From contig CAKRFU010000011.1 in the NCBI GenBank assembly GCA_934320845.1, positions 1 to 64,000 of the forward strand: a stretch of DNA of 64,000 nt. Reading direction: 5' to 3'. Source of the DNA: an uncultured Lachnospiraceae bacterium (GTDB taxonomy: Bacteria > Bacillota > Clostridia > Lachnospirales > Lachnospiraceae). A program made the position numbers and the translations under genes. Every line of letters begins with the position of its first letter. Positions within the stretch are counted from its first letter, which is position 1. Below the pieces are notes generated by a model, which saw only the letters and a program-made list of their open reading frames with translations, was not told the origin of the DNA and made no database searches. Below, piece after piece: positions 45,110-54,705 of this stretch.

Positions 45110-45172
45110 CTGTGTCTGTGCACACCTGACACAATTTTTATATGCACCCATAACGTGTGCAGAAATGAGGAT
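45110..45172 (+). repeat. Repeated leader element carrying a Shine-Dalgarno, copy A
   Basis: TGTGTCTGTGC...CACCTGACACA, then TATGCA, and ends GTGTGCAGAAATGAGG. It closely matches the minus strand at 60849-60913. CTGTGCAC can pair with GTGTGCAG just before the Shine-Dalgarno GAGG of the ABC ATPase gene. Confidence 0.65.
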
Positions 45173-45176
45173 TATT

Positions 45177-45848
45177 ATGACAATACTTAAAACAGAAAAT
45201 CTTACGAAAACATATGGCTCCGGCGAAAATACCGTACATGCACTGCAAAACGTAAATCTTTCTATCGAAAACGGTGAATTTGCCGCCATTGTAGGCACAT
45301 CCGGCAGTGGCAAATCAACTCTTCTTCATATGCTTGGAGGACTTGACACTCCGACATCCGGCAACGTAACTGTTGACGGCAAAGACATATTTTCATTAAA
45401 CGATGAAGAACTTACTATTTTCCGCAGAAGAAAAATAGGTTTCATTTTTCAGGCATATAATCTCGTGCCTGTTTTAAATCTCTATGAAAATATTGTACTT
45501 CCCCTTGAACTTGACGGAAGAAAAATTGATAAAAGTTTTATAACACAGATAACAGATACCTTAGGTTTATCAAAAAGACTTAATTCTCTCCCAAACCAGC
45601 TTTCCGGCGGTCAGCAACAGCGTGTTGCCATCGCAAGAGCCTTAGCATCCGCTCCGGCAATAATACTTGCGGATGAGCCAACCGGAAATCTCGATTCAAA
45701 AACAAGCCAGGACGTTCTAAGTCTGCTAAAAGTTTCATGCAAAAAGTTTTCCCAGACAATGGTAATGATAACCCACAACGAAGAAATAGCACAGACAGCA
45801 GACCGTATAATCCATATTGAAGACGGTCATGTAATAACTAAAGATTAG
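45177..45848 (+). CDS. ABC transporter ATP-binding protein (MacB/BceA type)
   Basis: 223 aa from the ATG at 45177, which follows GAGG by 6 nt. Walker A GTSGSGKST, Q-loop FQAYNLVP, signature LSGGQQQR, Walker B IILADEPTGNLDS and switch His MITHNEE are all present, in the order of the FtsX-linked export ATPases. It pairs with the large permease 12 bp downstream and is preceded by the two-component genes. Confidence 0.96.
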   Translation: MTILKTENLTKTYGSGENTVHALQNVNLSIENGEFAAIVGTSGSGKSTLLHMLGGLDTPTSGNVTVDGKDIFSLNDEELTIFRRRKIGFIFQAYNLVPVLNLYENIVLPLELDGRKIDKSFITQITDTLGLSKRLNSLPNQLSGGQQQRVAIARALASAPAIILADEPTGNLDSKTSQDVLSLLKVSCKKFSQTMVMITHNEEIAQTADRIIHIEDGHVITKD

Positions 45849-45860
45849 GAGGACAAACTC

Positions 45861-48515
45861 ATGAATGTAAAAAATAAAAAATGTATCTTCCGTTTGAGTT
45901 ACCGTTCTCTGCGTGCTGCAAAAAAGAGAAATATAATAGCTGTTATCGCAATTATACTTACCACTACCCTGTTTACATCACTTTTCACGATAGCACTTTC
46001 ACTAAATGACAGTTATCAAACTTACTCATTCCGTCAGATGGGTGGTTATTCACACGGGACATTTAAAGATGTAACTTACGAACAGGCAGACAAACTTATC
46101 ACCCATTCAAAAATAAAAGCTTACGGTAAACGAACTTGCATTGGTTCTATAAAATCAGATTATTTTGGACAGATTTCAGGCGAAGTCAGTTATATGGATG
46201 AAAACTGCTCAAAATGGAGTTATGCAACACCAACAACAGGCAGAAATCCGGAAAACTCCGATGAAATAGCAATGGATACTACGGCTTTAAAGCTCCTCGG
46301 TGCCAAAGCAAAACTTGGAACAAAGATAAAACTTACCTATACAGTACGTGACAATAAAAGTAAAACATTTGAAAAAACGGACTATTTCAAACTTACAGGT
46401 TATTACGACTATAATAGTTTAATGCCGGTTCACTATATCAATGTTTCAAAAAAATATACTGAAAATATTATCAAAGAAGCCAAAAACAATGGACTTGATG
46501 ATTTTCGGACAGACTTAAATGTTATGCTTAAATCAAGCCATAATATCGAAAAACAAATGGAACAGATTGATAAAGACTTCGGGTATGACTGGCAGACACG
46601 AGACGAAAAAAACAGTGTGCGTATCGGTGTAAACTGGGGCTACACCTCTGAAAAAGTTGCAGAAAACACAGACCCCTTAACGCTTGTCGGAATTGTTGCT
46701 TTCCTTATACTTGTCATATTTACCGGATACCTTATCATCTACAATATTTTTCAGATCTCAGTAACAAATGACATACATTTTTACGGTCTTATAAAGACAA
46801 TCGGTGTCACTCCACATCAGCTTCGCAGGATAATCTATATCCATGCATTGCTTCTTTGTGCAATAGGTATTCCAATCGGACTATTTATAGGATATTTCAG
46901 CGGTGTTACTCTGTTTCCTACCATAATCTCACAGACTACGATTGGTACAGAAAGCACCTCTATAAGCATATCCCCGCTTATTTTTGTGATATCAATACTT
47001 TTTTCACTATTAACCGTGCTTATGTCATGTCTGCGTCCGGGATTTATCGCCTCTAAGATTTCCCCTGTTGAAGCGTTAAAATATACGGACAATTCAAACA
47101 CAAAAAAGAAGAAAAAACATACCCGAGGTGCAAAAGTTTACCAGATGGCATTTACAAATCTTGGCAGGAACAAGCTGAGCACTTTCCTTGTTGTCATATC
47201 CCTTTCACTCTCCGTAGTGCTTCTAAATACATTGTTTTTCTTTGTAAATGGAATTGATATGAACAGATTTGTTTCACGGAGTGTATGCTCTGATTTCATT
47301 GTAAGTACAAAAAGCTATTTCCGATATGAAATTGACGGTGAACACTGTATCTCAGACAAGGATATTCGCCGTATCACTGCAAATACAGATAACAAATTAA
47401 CCGGATGTGGATATTTCCTGCCTTCCACTGATGTGGTAGGATGGGTTGATAAAAAGACCTATATAAATATGTGTAAAGGCACTTTCAGTCAAAAAGAATT
47501 ACAACAAAACCTCAATTCAATAAGAAAAAAGAGAGATAAAGTTGCATCCGATCCACTTATTGAGGGAATTGATATAAAACTTTTAAATAAAGTTAAAGTC
47601 TTTTCTGGCAGCATTTCTCCACTTAAAGACAAAAAACAGCACAATATAGCTATAAGTGTAATGACTGATGATTACGGTAATCCACAAAACATGGGAATAT
47701 ACCCAAAAGTCGGCGATAAGTTCACAATGTCATATATTGATGATGCTTATTTTATTGATAATCGGACAGGCAAAAAAGTAACCGATGACACCCCCGAAAA
47801 ATATATGGAATACTACATAGCCAAAGAACATGAAGTCACATATACGGTATGTGCACTTGTGAATGTTCCATATTCAATGGGATTTCGATACGGTTCTGTA
47901 ACCGGATATAATGTGGTAATGTCAACCGACAGCCTGAAAAATGATAGCAGGCAAAAAATTTCACCATTATTTTATATGTTAGACTCTAAAAACAAAAAAG
48001 CTGAGATACGGACTGAGAACTACCTTAAAAATATAACTTCCGCACCTTCATCTTCACTTTCCTTTGAAAGTAAAGCTAAGGTTCGTCAGGAATTTGACAG
48101 TTTTAAAAATATATTTATATTGCTTGGCGGTCTGCTGTGTGCAGTTATAGGGATTATCGGAATACTTAATTTTGTCAATGCCGTCCTCACAGGAATCATG
48201 TCAAGAAAACATGAATTTGCAATGCTTAAATCCATAGGTATGACAAACAGACAGCTTCGCAGAATGCTTATATATGAAAGTTTATTCTATAGCGTAAGTT
48301 CATCCGTCGTATCACTCATTACTTCGGTAATATTTGTCGTACTCACTAAAAGACTGTTTGAAAATATTTTCTGGTTCTTCAACGGACATTTTGTAATACT
48401 TCCTGTATTGCTTGTCGCTCTGGTATTTATCATACTTAGCTGTATTATTCCGATGTTGATGTATGGAAATACCGAAAAACAAAGTGTTGTAGATACTTTA
48501 AGAGATTTTGTTTAA
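45861..48515 (+). CDS. FtsX-like ABC transporter permease
   Basis: 884 aa. One N-terminal helix (IIAVIAIILTTTLFTSLFTIALSL), a first extracellular domain (about 50-260), an FtsX block of three helices (about 270-400), a further helix near 430, a second extracellular domain (about 470-740) and a C-terminal FtsX block (about 750-875). This two-FtsX layout occurs in mechanotransmission or peptide-resistance transporters of Firmicutes. Together with the ATPase, kinase and regulator it forms a self-contained sensing and resistance module; the substrate is unknown. Confidence 0.93.
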   Translation: MNVKNKKCIFRLSYRSLRAAKKRNIIAVIAIILTTTLFTSLFTIALSLNDSYQTYSFRQMGGYSHGTFKDVTYEQADKLITHSKIKAYGKRTCIGSIKSDYFGQISGEVSYMDENCSKWSYATPTTGRNPENSDEIAMDTTALKLLGAKAKLGTKIKLTYTVRDNKSKTFEKTDYFKLTGYYDYNSLMPVHYINVSKKYTENIIKEAKNNGLDDFRTDLNVMLKSSHNIEKQMEQIDKDFGYDWQTRDEKNSVRIGVNWGYTSEKVAENTDPLTLVGIVAFLILVIFTGYLIIYNIFQISVTNDIHFYGLIKTIGVTPHQLRRIIYIHALLLCAIGIPIGLFIGYFSGVTLFPTIISQTTIGTESTSISISPLIFVISILFSLLTVLMSCLRPGFIASKISPVEALKYTDNSNTKKKKKHTRGAKVYQMAFTNLGRNKLSTFLVVISLSLSVVLLNTLFFFVNGIDMNRFVSRSVCSDFIVSTKSYFRYEIDGEHCISDKDIRRITANTDNKLTGCGYFLPSTDVVGWVDKKTYINMCKGTFSQKELQQNLNSIRKKRDKVASDPLIEGIDIKLLNKVKVFSGSISPLKDKKQHNIAISVMTDDYGNPQNMGIYPKVGDKFTMSYIDDAYFIDNRTGKKVTDDTPEKYMEYYIAKEHEVTYTVCALVNVPYSMGFRYGSVTGYNVVMSTDSLKNDSRQKISPLFYMLDSKNKKAEIRTENYLKNITSAPSSSLSFESKAKVRQEFDSFKNIFILLGGLLCAVIGIIGILNFVNAVLTGIMSRKHEFAMLKSIGMTNRQLRRMLIYESLFYSVSSSVVSLITSVIFVVLTKRLFENIFWFFNGHFVILPVLLVALVFIILSCIIPMLMYGNTEKQSVVDTLRDFV

Positions 48516-48584
48516 ACTGTCTATATGATTTTAGATAATATGTATTCTTATCATCTAAAGACAACGACAGGACTATAATTTTTC

Positions 48585-48658
48585 TCTATGCTCTATTCTA
48601 AGTAATAAGTGGCTGCTGTTTACTTATACGCTTAGAATGGAGCATAGTGTTTTTTATT
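48585..48658 (+). terminator. Terminator of the two-component/ABC operon
   Basis: CTATGCTCTATTCTAAG pairs with CTTAGAATGGAGCATAG (one G.U), with an inner TAAGTAA/TTACTTA stem, followed by TGTTTTTTATTT. Confidence 0.9.
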
Positions 48659-48719
48659 TACATAATAATATTTCTTTATTAAATATCTTTTGTATAATCA
48701 AAAAGCATAACAAATTTAA

Positions 48720-50417
48720 TCAATCTGTTCCAATCAGCACCTCTTTCCCCTTGAAAGCAAATCCATAATGCCTTATATTTTCTTTCTTTACCCCTCTGCT
48801 TATAAGTTCTGCATCATAACCTTTTTCATTTATCTGCTTCAATGCTGCCGACAATGTGTCTTTTAATGTATCTTCTTTTCTGAAATTAAAAACTTTAAAT
48901 TCTATTACTATCCCCGGATATTTCATATTGTTTTTTTGTATTGGTTCAAGCATTATATCATATCTGCCATATCCGCTTTCTCTGTTTGACTTTATGATAT
49001 AATTTTCTATTTGATCTATCATAAGTCCTAGAACAAGCCCATGGTAAAATTTCTCAGGTTCTTCATCAGACGGTCTTTTTCCTGTATCAAAGTAACTCAT
49101 CGTATTCTTTGTCACTTTTTCCATATATATATTCATACTTTCTATATCGCCCTTGAGTAACGCTTTAACAAATTCGTTATATGGAACATTCTCGCCTCCA
49201 AACCACTGTTCTATCATAGAACCAAACATACGCTCCACTTCAAAATTTGTAAGTTTTAAACCATAAACCTTTTTTTGTAGTCTGCCAACTTCGCAATATG
49301 TCTCTATCTTTAAATAACCACTTGCAAGAAGCAAACTCCAGACAGCATCACGATTTTTTCCAAGCTGCTCAAATACAATCTGCTCGTCAAGATTTTTTTC
49401 AACTACTTTCCCCGACATTAAAGTTTCCATAGTTTCTTTTATCTCCGCCGAACCTGTCCTTATCAGTTCATTAACAAGTCCATTTGAACTTGTATCTGCC
49501 CAATAAGTATCAAACTTCCTTTTGTCCAAAAAATTTATTATTGACCATGGATTATATATATCACTCCTGCTTCCAAAAGTAAAACCGTCGTACCATTCTT
49601 TTACTTCCAATTTTTTATCCAGCAGACCATACTCATTAAGTGCCAAAAAAACCTCATTTTCAGTAAATCCAAATGCTGTGGTATATTTTTCAGATGTTGT
49701 TGTAACAATCTCCAGATTATTTAAATCTGAAAAAATACTTTCTTTGGACACCCTTGTTATTCCTGTCATTATTGCTCTCTCAATATATGGATTTGTCTTG
49801 AATGTAGTATTAAATAAACTTCTCATAAACGAGACTATTTTATCCCAAAATCCATTTACATATGCCTCCTGCATAGGTGTATCATATTCATCAAGCAAAA
49901 TAATTGCTTTTTTTCCATAATAACGGCTCAGATAGCTACTTAAATCATTTATGGCACTTTGCACTGTAACATCTGACATATCATTTGATATATTTTTAAT
50001 ATTATTCCTTTCTTCATGTGTCAGACCGTCCCAATCTTTCAAAAATATAAATGATTGATATAAGTCACATACAATTTTTTTTATTCTTGCAATAGTATCT
50101 TCATAATTATTTTGTTTTACACCTGCAAAACTAAGAAAAATCACTGGGTATGTTCCCTGAAGCTTTCTATATTTTTCATAATTCCATATTTCAAGGCCTT
50201 TAAACAAATCACCTCTTTCTGCAAATTTATTTGAAAAGAAGCAATTTAACATATCCATATTCAATGTTTTTCCAAAACGACGTGGTCGGGTAATCAATGT
50301 TACATCATCATTCTTCTCCCACCACTCTTTTATAAACATTGTCTTATCTATATAAAAACAATCGTTTACTCGAATACTTTCAAAGCTCTGTTTTCCTATA
50401 CCTACTGTTTTAAACAT
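48720..50417 (-). CDS. AAA-ATPase-like protein with C-terminal PD-(D/E)XK nuclease domain
   Basis: 565 aa. It begins with the AAA-ATPase-like (DUF1703) hallmark SIRVNDCFYIDKTMFI and a P-loop RPRRFGKTLNMDML; Walker B is IILLDEYDTPMQEAY. The C-terminal part (about 450-565) carries the nuclease-like core YDIMLEP...GIVIEFKVF (PDDEXK_9). Such genes are plentiful in Clostridia and Bacteroidetes and often multiply within a genome; the role is not established. A single gene, with no toxin, defence or transposase partner here. Confidence 0.9.
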   Translation of the reverse strand: MFKTVGIGKQSFESIRVNDCFYIDKTMFIKEWWEKNDDVTLITRPRRFGKTLNMDMLNCFFSNKFAERGDLFKGLEIWNYEKYRKLQGTYPVIFLSFAGVKQNNYEDTIARIKKIVCDLYQSFIFLKDWDGLTHEERNNIKNISNDMSDVTVQSAINDLSSYLSRYYGKKAIILLDEYDTPMQEAYVNGFWDKIVSFMRSLFNTTFKTNPYIERAIMTGITRVSKESIFSDLNNLEIVTTTSEKYTTAFGFTENEVFLALNEYGLLDKKLEVKEWYDGFTFGSRSDIYNPWSIINFLDKRKFDTYWADTSSNGLVNELIRTGSAEIKETMETLMSGKVVEKNLDEQIVFEQLGKNRDAVWSLLLASGYLKIETYCEVGRLQKKVYGLKLTNFEVERMFGSMIEQWFGGENVPYNEFVKALLKGDIESMNIYMEKVTKNTMSYFDTGKRPSDEEPEKFYHGLVLGLMIDQIENYIIKSNRESGYGRYDIMLEPIQKNNMKYPGIVIEFKVFNFRKEDTLKDTLSAALKQINEKGYDAELISRGVKKENIRHYGFAFKGKEVLIGTD

Positions 50418-50571
50418 ATTTCGTCTCCATTTTCACAAAAACATATTCTATTTTTTTGATACAATTCTCATATCAACCACTATGTAAATGCTATTACAAT
50501 TTTAACATATATAGCCCCAAATCACAAATTTATTAACTCGAAATGAAAAGTTGGATATTATATAAATAATA

Positions 50572-50604
50572 AAAAAAGAAAGAGATTAACCAAATAACCT
50601 CTTT
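50572..50604 (-). terminator. Terminator of rpsU
   Basis: AGAAAGAG pairs with CTCTTTCT on the minus strand around a 14-nt loop, followed by a T-run, 40 bp after the stop. Confidence 0.85.
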
Positions 50605-50643
50605 CTGATTTCAGGATTCGACACTCAAATCCCTTACATACGA

Positions 50644-50817
50644 TTAGTATTTGCGCTTACGAGCTGCCTCAGACTTCTTCTTACGACGAACGCTTGGCTT
50701 CTCATAATGCTCTCTTTTACGAATTTCCTGCTGGATACCAGCTTTAGCACAATTTCTTTTGAAACGACGTAAAGCGTTATCCAATGTCTCATTCTCTTTT
50801 ACGATTACATTTGACAT
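50644..50817 (-). CDS. rpsU: 30S ribosomal protein S21
   Basis: 57 aa, found by direct translation. It reads [19 protein letters not shown], then [20 protein letters not shown] and a Lys/Arg-rich end [14 protein letters not shown], the whole of S21. GGAGGG lies upstream of the ATG, and an extended -10 promoter precedes it. S21 helps the 30S subunit initiate. It stands alone, with its own terminator, between the AAA/nuclease gene and AlkD. Confidence 0.97.
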   Translation of the reverse strand: MSNVIVKENETLDNALRRFKRNCAKAGIQQEIRKREHYEKPSVRRKKKSEAARKRKY

Positions 50818-50922
50818 AGTCTCACACCTAACCTCCCTCCAGTTGTAGATTATGCATCAAATACACAAACAACTGTGTAGGGTATTTTTTCACAGAACCA
50901 CAGTCCTGTACGCACAATAATT

Positions 50923-50950
50923 ATTATACCACAACTTTAGCATTAGTCAA
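50923..50950 (-). promoter_or_regulatory. Promoter of rpsU (extended -10)
   Basis: TTGACT (50945-50950), 16 nt, TATAAT (50923-50928) preceded by TGG on the minus strand. The leader is about 105 nt. Confidence 0.75.
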
Positions 50951-50985
50951 CAGCTTTTTTGTATTTTTTAACATTATTTTTTTCC

Positions 50986-51786
50986 TCAGATTTTCCTACT
51001 GCACAATCTGCAGATACACTCTTTCACCTCTTTAGAAGGTGTTTTCGATTCACATATCTTTCTAACTGCTTTTTTATATGAAACGTCATCAATTTTCAAC
51101 TTTTCTTTATCTGTCAAATAATTCCATACAGCCTTCGGATATGTGACAAACAATTCTGCAATAAGCCAGCCTGCTGCCATCTGGGTATAATACCCGTTTT
51201 CAGAGAAATCTCTGTCAACAAGCTGAAGTATTTTGTCTGTATATCTGCCCTTTTCAATATCTCTTTTATCTTCACAAGATATATCACAAACTTCAACATT
51301 CCTCTTTCTGGCAGTCTTTTTTCCTGCCATATCCACCTTTACATAATGATTAAGCAGCAGGATAAGTCCGGCTCTTGCCTCATATTCTTTTTTTGACTTT
51401 ACCATCTTCTCTATTTCAGCAATAAAATCATCCCCATGCTTACCTGCTATTTTAAAAGCATTACAAAAACTGTCATTTATTGACCAGTTATCTATATAAG
51501 GAACAAACTCTGCCAGTTTTTCTTGTGCAAGCTCAACATCATCTTCCTTTGATGTTGCCATTCCTATAATAAATCCACGAAGCATTGTTTCTTCAAAATA
51601 GACATCGCCTTCTTCAAGCATTTTCTGCCAGTCCGTATTTTCCTTTAAAATCTCTTTTGCATATTTTCTTATAACAGGTACTCTTACACCTAGCATATTT
51701 TCGCATCCTGGAATAAGTGCACTTGAAAAATCTCTGTATTTTTCTTCTCTCATCGAGACAAGTTTATCCCGCACAGTTTTATTCAT
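50986..51786 (-). CDS. AlkD-like DNA alkylation repair protein
   Basis: 266 aa, all-helical HEAT-like repeats. GCENMLGVRVPVIRKYAKEI, FEETMLRGFIIGMA, YIDNWSINDSFCNAFK and the C-terminal YYTQMAAGWLIAELFVTYPKAVWNYL are family landmarks; the WSINDSF region carries the catalytic Asp-containing segment. The enzyme removes alkylated, positively charged purines (for example N7-methylguanine). A single gene just downstream of alaS, separated from it by a terminator. Confidence 0.9.
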   Translation of the reverse strand: MNKTVRDKLVSMREEKYRDFSSALIPGCENMLGVRVPVIRKYAKEILKENTDWQKMLEEGDVYFEETMLRGFIIGMATSKEDDVELAQEKLAEFVPYIDNWSINDSFCNAFKIAGKHGDDFIAEIEKMVKSKKEYEARAGLILLLNHYVKVDMAGKKTARKRNVEVCDISCEDKRDIEKGRYTDKILQLVDRDFSENGYYTQMAAGWLIAELFVTYPKAVWNYLTDKEKLKIDDVSYKKAVRKICESKTPSKEVKECICRLCSRKI

Positions 51787-51827
51787 ATTTTTCCCGCTCT
51801 CTCTTTCATTCTCTTACCGCCACGCAT

Positions 51828-51859
51828 AAGAAAAAGCCATCTTACGATGACTTTTTCTT
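51828..51859 (-). terminator. Terminator of alaS
   Basis: AAGAAAAAGTCATC pairs with GATGGCTTTTTCTT on the minus strand (GTAA loop, one G.U), 27 bp after the stop. The T-rich arm doubles as the U-tract. Confidence 0.75.
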
Positions 51860-51885
51860 GTTGTCTGAATACTATAATATACATA

Positions 51886-54537
51886 TTATAACTGGCTCTC
51901 TACAACCTCATATGCCTTTTCGATTGCTGCCGGTATTCCGTCAGGATTCTTTCCTCCTGCCTGAGCCATGTTTGGACGTCCACCGCCGCCACCGCCAACA
52001 AGTGCTGCGATTCCTTTGATAAGATTTCCGGCATGAGCACCTTTCTTAACTGCATCATCTGTTGCCATTGCGAGAAGTGTTACTTTTCCGTCAACTGCTG
52101 ACGCAAGCACTACCACACCGCTTCCAATCTTTTCTTTCATCTGGTCACCAAGATTTCTAAGACCGTTCATGTCTACATCGGGAACTGCCATTGCAAGAAC
52201 CTTTACGCCTTTTATCTCTTTAATCTGGCTGTCTACATCTCCTACCGCATCATTGGCAAGTTTTGCTTTAAGTTTTTCATTTTCACTTGAAAGCTCTTTT
52301 ATCTCATCATGCATCGCATTAATCTTGTTTACGAGTTTTGAAGGTTCTGCCTTTGCTGCCTTTGCTGCCTCGTTAAGTTCTCTTTCAATCTCTGCATAAT
52401 ATTTCATAAGTCCATCGCCTGTGAGCGCTTCAATACGGCGTGTTCCTGCTGCTACACCGCTTTCAGATATAATCTTGAAGTATCCTATAACTCCTGTGTT
52501 CGCAACATGAGTACCACCACAAAGCTCTGTACTGAAATCTCCCATCTTTACAACACGGACTTTCTCACCATATTTCTCACCAAAGAGTGCCATGGCTCCT
52601 GTCTTTTTAGCTTCATCAAGTGACATAACTTCTGTCACTACCTGAAGATTTGCTGCAACTTCTTTATTTACAATATCTTCAACCTTGCTTATCTCCTCAG
52701 GTGTCATTGCTGAGAAATGTGTAAAGTCGAATCTAAGTCTGTTTGCATCATTGTATGAACCTGCCTGCTCTACGTGAGAACCTAATACTTTACGAAGTGC
52801 TTCCTGCAAAAGATGTGTTGCACTGTGGTTTTTACATGTTGCTGTACGATTTGCGGCATCAACTTTGAGTGTGACCGTATCTCCATCCTTAAACATACCC
52901 TTGACAACTTCACCAATGTGTGCGACTTTTCCACCGAGAAGTTTAACCGTATCTTTTACCTTAAACTCGCTGTCGCCACAGATGATTGTTCCTATGTCTG
53001 CCTGCTGACCGCCCATTGTTGCATAGAACGGTGTCTTGTCAACAATAATAGTTCCGCTCTGACCATCTGTAAGTGCTGCAACCACATCACTCTCAGTTGT
53101 AAGTGCAGTGATTTTTCCATCTGCCTCAAGTCTGTCATATCCGATAAACTCTGTTGTAAGTGCCGGGTCAAGCTGCTGGTAAACAGTCTCTTCTGCTCCC
53201 ATGTAATTTGTAGTTTTTCTTGCACTGCGGGCTTTCTGCTTTTGCTCTTCCATAGCAGCCTCAAAGCCTTTCTCATCTACCGTGTATCCTTTTTCCTCAA
53301 GGATTTCAGTAGTGAGGTCTACAGGGAATCCATAAGTGTCATATAATTTAAATGCATCTTTTCCATCAAGTTCTTTTTTACCTGATTTTGCAAGTTCTTC
53401 CTGCATCTGATTAAGAATATTTAATCCCTGATCTATTGTCTTATCAAATTTGCTTTCTTCCTGTGAAAGAACATTTAAAATAAATTCTTTCTTTTCTTCA
53501 AGCTCCGGATAACCGTCTTTTGACTCATTTATAACTGTCTGTGCAAGCTCTGCCATAAACTGTTTGTTGATTCCAAGCATACGTCCGTGACGAACAGCTC
53601 TTCTTATAAGACGGCGGAGCACATAACCACGACCCTCGTTTGACGGCATGATTCCGTCTGAAACCATAAATGTTGAAGAACGGATGTGGTCTGTGATAAG
53701 TCTTATTGATACATCCTTTGCCTCATCTGTCTGATATGTGGTATCTGCCATCTCACATATTTTGTCTCTGATAGCTTTCATTGTATCTACATCAAATACG
53801 GAATCAACATCCTGAACGACAACTGCAAGACGCTCAAGTCCCATACCTGTATCTATGTTTTTATTTTCAAGCTCCTCATAACCGCCATGTCCGTCACCGT
53901 TAAACTGTGTGAATACATTGTTCCATACTTCCATGAAACGGTCACAATCACAGCCCACCTTACAATCAGGTTTGCCGCAGCCATACTTTTCTCCTCTGTC
54001 ATAATAAATCTCTGAACATGGACCGCATGGACCTGCACCGTGCTCCCAGAAGTTGTCACACTCTCCGTTTTCATCACGGTAAAAACGTGTAATCTTTTCT
54101 CCCGGTACACCTATTTCTTTTGTCCAGATATCATACGCCTCATCATCCTCACCATAGATGGAAGGATAAAGTCTTTCAGGCTCCATTCCGATAACCTTTG
54201 TCAAAAACTCCCATGACCAGGTAATAGCCTCATGTTTGAAGTAATCACCAAAAGAAAAGTTTCCAAGCATCTCAAAGAAAGTAAGATGACGTGCTGTCTT
54301 TCCTACATTTTCAATATCACCTGTACGAACACACTTCTGGCATGTCGTAACACGTCTTCTAGGCGGAATCTCCTGACCTGTAAAATATGGCTTAAGCGGC
54401 GCCATACCTGCATTTATAAGTAATAAACTGTTATCATTGTGTGGAACGAGAGAAAAGCTTTTCATTGCAAGATGACCTTTGCTCTCGAAGAACTCTAAGT
54501 ACATTCTACGAAGTTCATTAACACCGTATTTTTTCAT
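51886..54537 (-). CDS. alaS: Alanyl-tRNA synthetase
   Basis: 883 aa from the ATG at 54537 (GGAGG, 9 nt). It charges tRNA-Ala. The N-terminal catalytic domain has ELRRMYLEFFESKGHL and VTTCQKCVRTGDIENVGKTARHLTFFEMLGNFSFGDYFK. The editing domain has the zinc/catalytic HSATHLLQEALRKVLG and FSTELCGGTHVANTG. The C-terminal DHHA1 domain has the glycine-rich GGGGGGRPNMAQAGG. No T-box motif is visible in the short leader. Promoter at 54636-54664. Confidence 0.98.
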   Translation of the reverse strand: MKKYGVNELRRMYLEFFESKGHLAMKSFSLVPHNDNSLLLINAGMAPLKPYFTGQEIPPRRRVTTCQKCVRTGDIENVGKTARHLTFFEMLGNFSFGDYFKHEAITWSWEFLTKVIGMEPERLYPSIYGEDDEAYDIWTKEIGVPGEKITRFYRDENGECDNFWEHGAGPCGPCSEIYYDRGEKYGCGKPDCKVGCDCDRFMEVWNNVFTQFNGDGHGGYEELENKNIDTGMGLERLAVVVQDVDSVFDVDTMKAIRDKICEMADTTYQTDEAKDVSIRLITDHIRSSTFMVSDGIMPSNEGRGYVLRRLIRRAVRHGRMLGINKQFMAELAQTVINESKDGYPELEEKKEFILNVLSQEESKFDKTIDQGLNILNQMQEELAKSGKKELDGKDAFKLYDTYGFPVDLTTEILEEKGYTVDEKGFEAAMEEQKQKARSARKTTNYMGAEETVYQQLDPALTTEFIGYDRLEADGKITALTTESDVVAALTDGQSGTIIVDKTPFYATMGGQQADIGTIICGDSEFKVKDTVKLLGGKVAHIGEVVKGMFKDGDTVTLKVDAANRTATCKNHSATHLLQEALRKVLGSHVEQAGSYNDANRLRFDFTHFSAMTPEEISKVEDIVNKEVAANLQVVTEVMSLDEAKKTGAMALFGEKYGEKVRVVKMGDFSTELCGGTHVANTGVIGYFKIISESGVAAGTRRIEALTGDGLMKYYAEIERELNEAAKAAKAEPSKLVNKINAMHDEIKELSSENEKLKAKLANDAVGDVDSQIKEIKGVKVLAMAVPDVDMNGLRNLGDQMKEKIGSGVVVLASAVDGKVTLLAMATDDAVKKGAHAGNLIKGIAALVGGGGGGRPNMAQAGGKNPDGIPAAIEKAYEVVESQL

Positions 54538-54635
54538 GATTATATTCCTCCAGCTAATGTCGGGACACTTTATCATCCCTCTATTTTCATAACTTTTTCT
54601 AAGTCTTCTTATAAAAGATTAAAGTCTAATAAATA

Positions 54636-54664
54636 ATTATAAGTTATGAAATTTAGTCTGTCAA
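54636..54664 (-). promoter_or_regulatory. Promoter of alaS
   Basis: TTGACA (54659-54664), 17 nt, TATAAT (54636-54641) on the minus strand, a full consensus. The leader is about 95 nt. Confidence 0.8.
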
Positions 54665-54705
54665 TAAATCATTCCCTTTATATTTCATATTTTTCTGATA
54701 CAATA

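Noticed and set aside
48720-50417. Anti-phage defence gene
   Set aside because: The AAA/PD-(D/E)XK family is widespread and often multicopy without defence partners; nothing nearby supports that role.
52813-53346. Plus-strand frame of 177 codons, Cys-rich, inside alaS
   Set aside because: Antisense shadow of alaS; its Cys richness comes from the complementary codons.
54538-54705. T-box leader for alaS
   Set aside because: No GGTGGTACCGCG-type box, specifier stem or terminator in the short leader.
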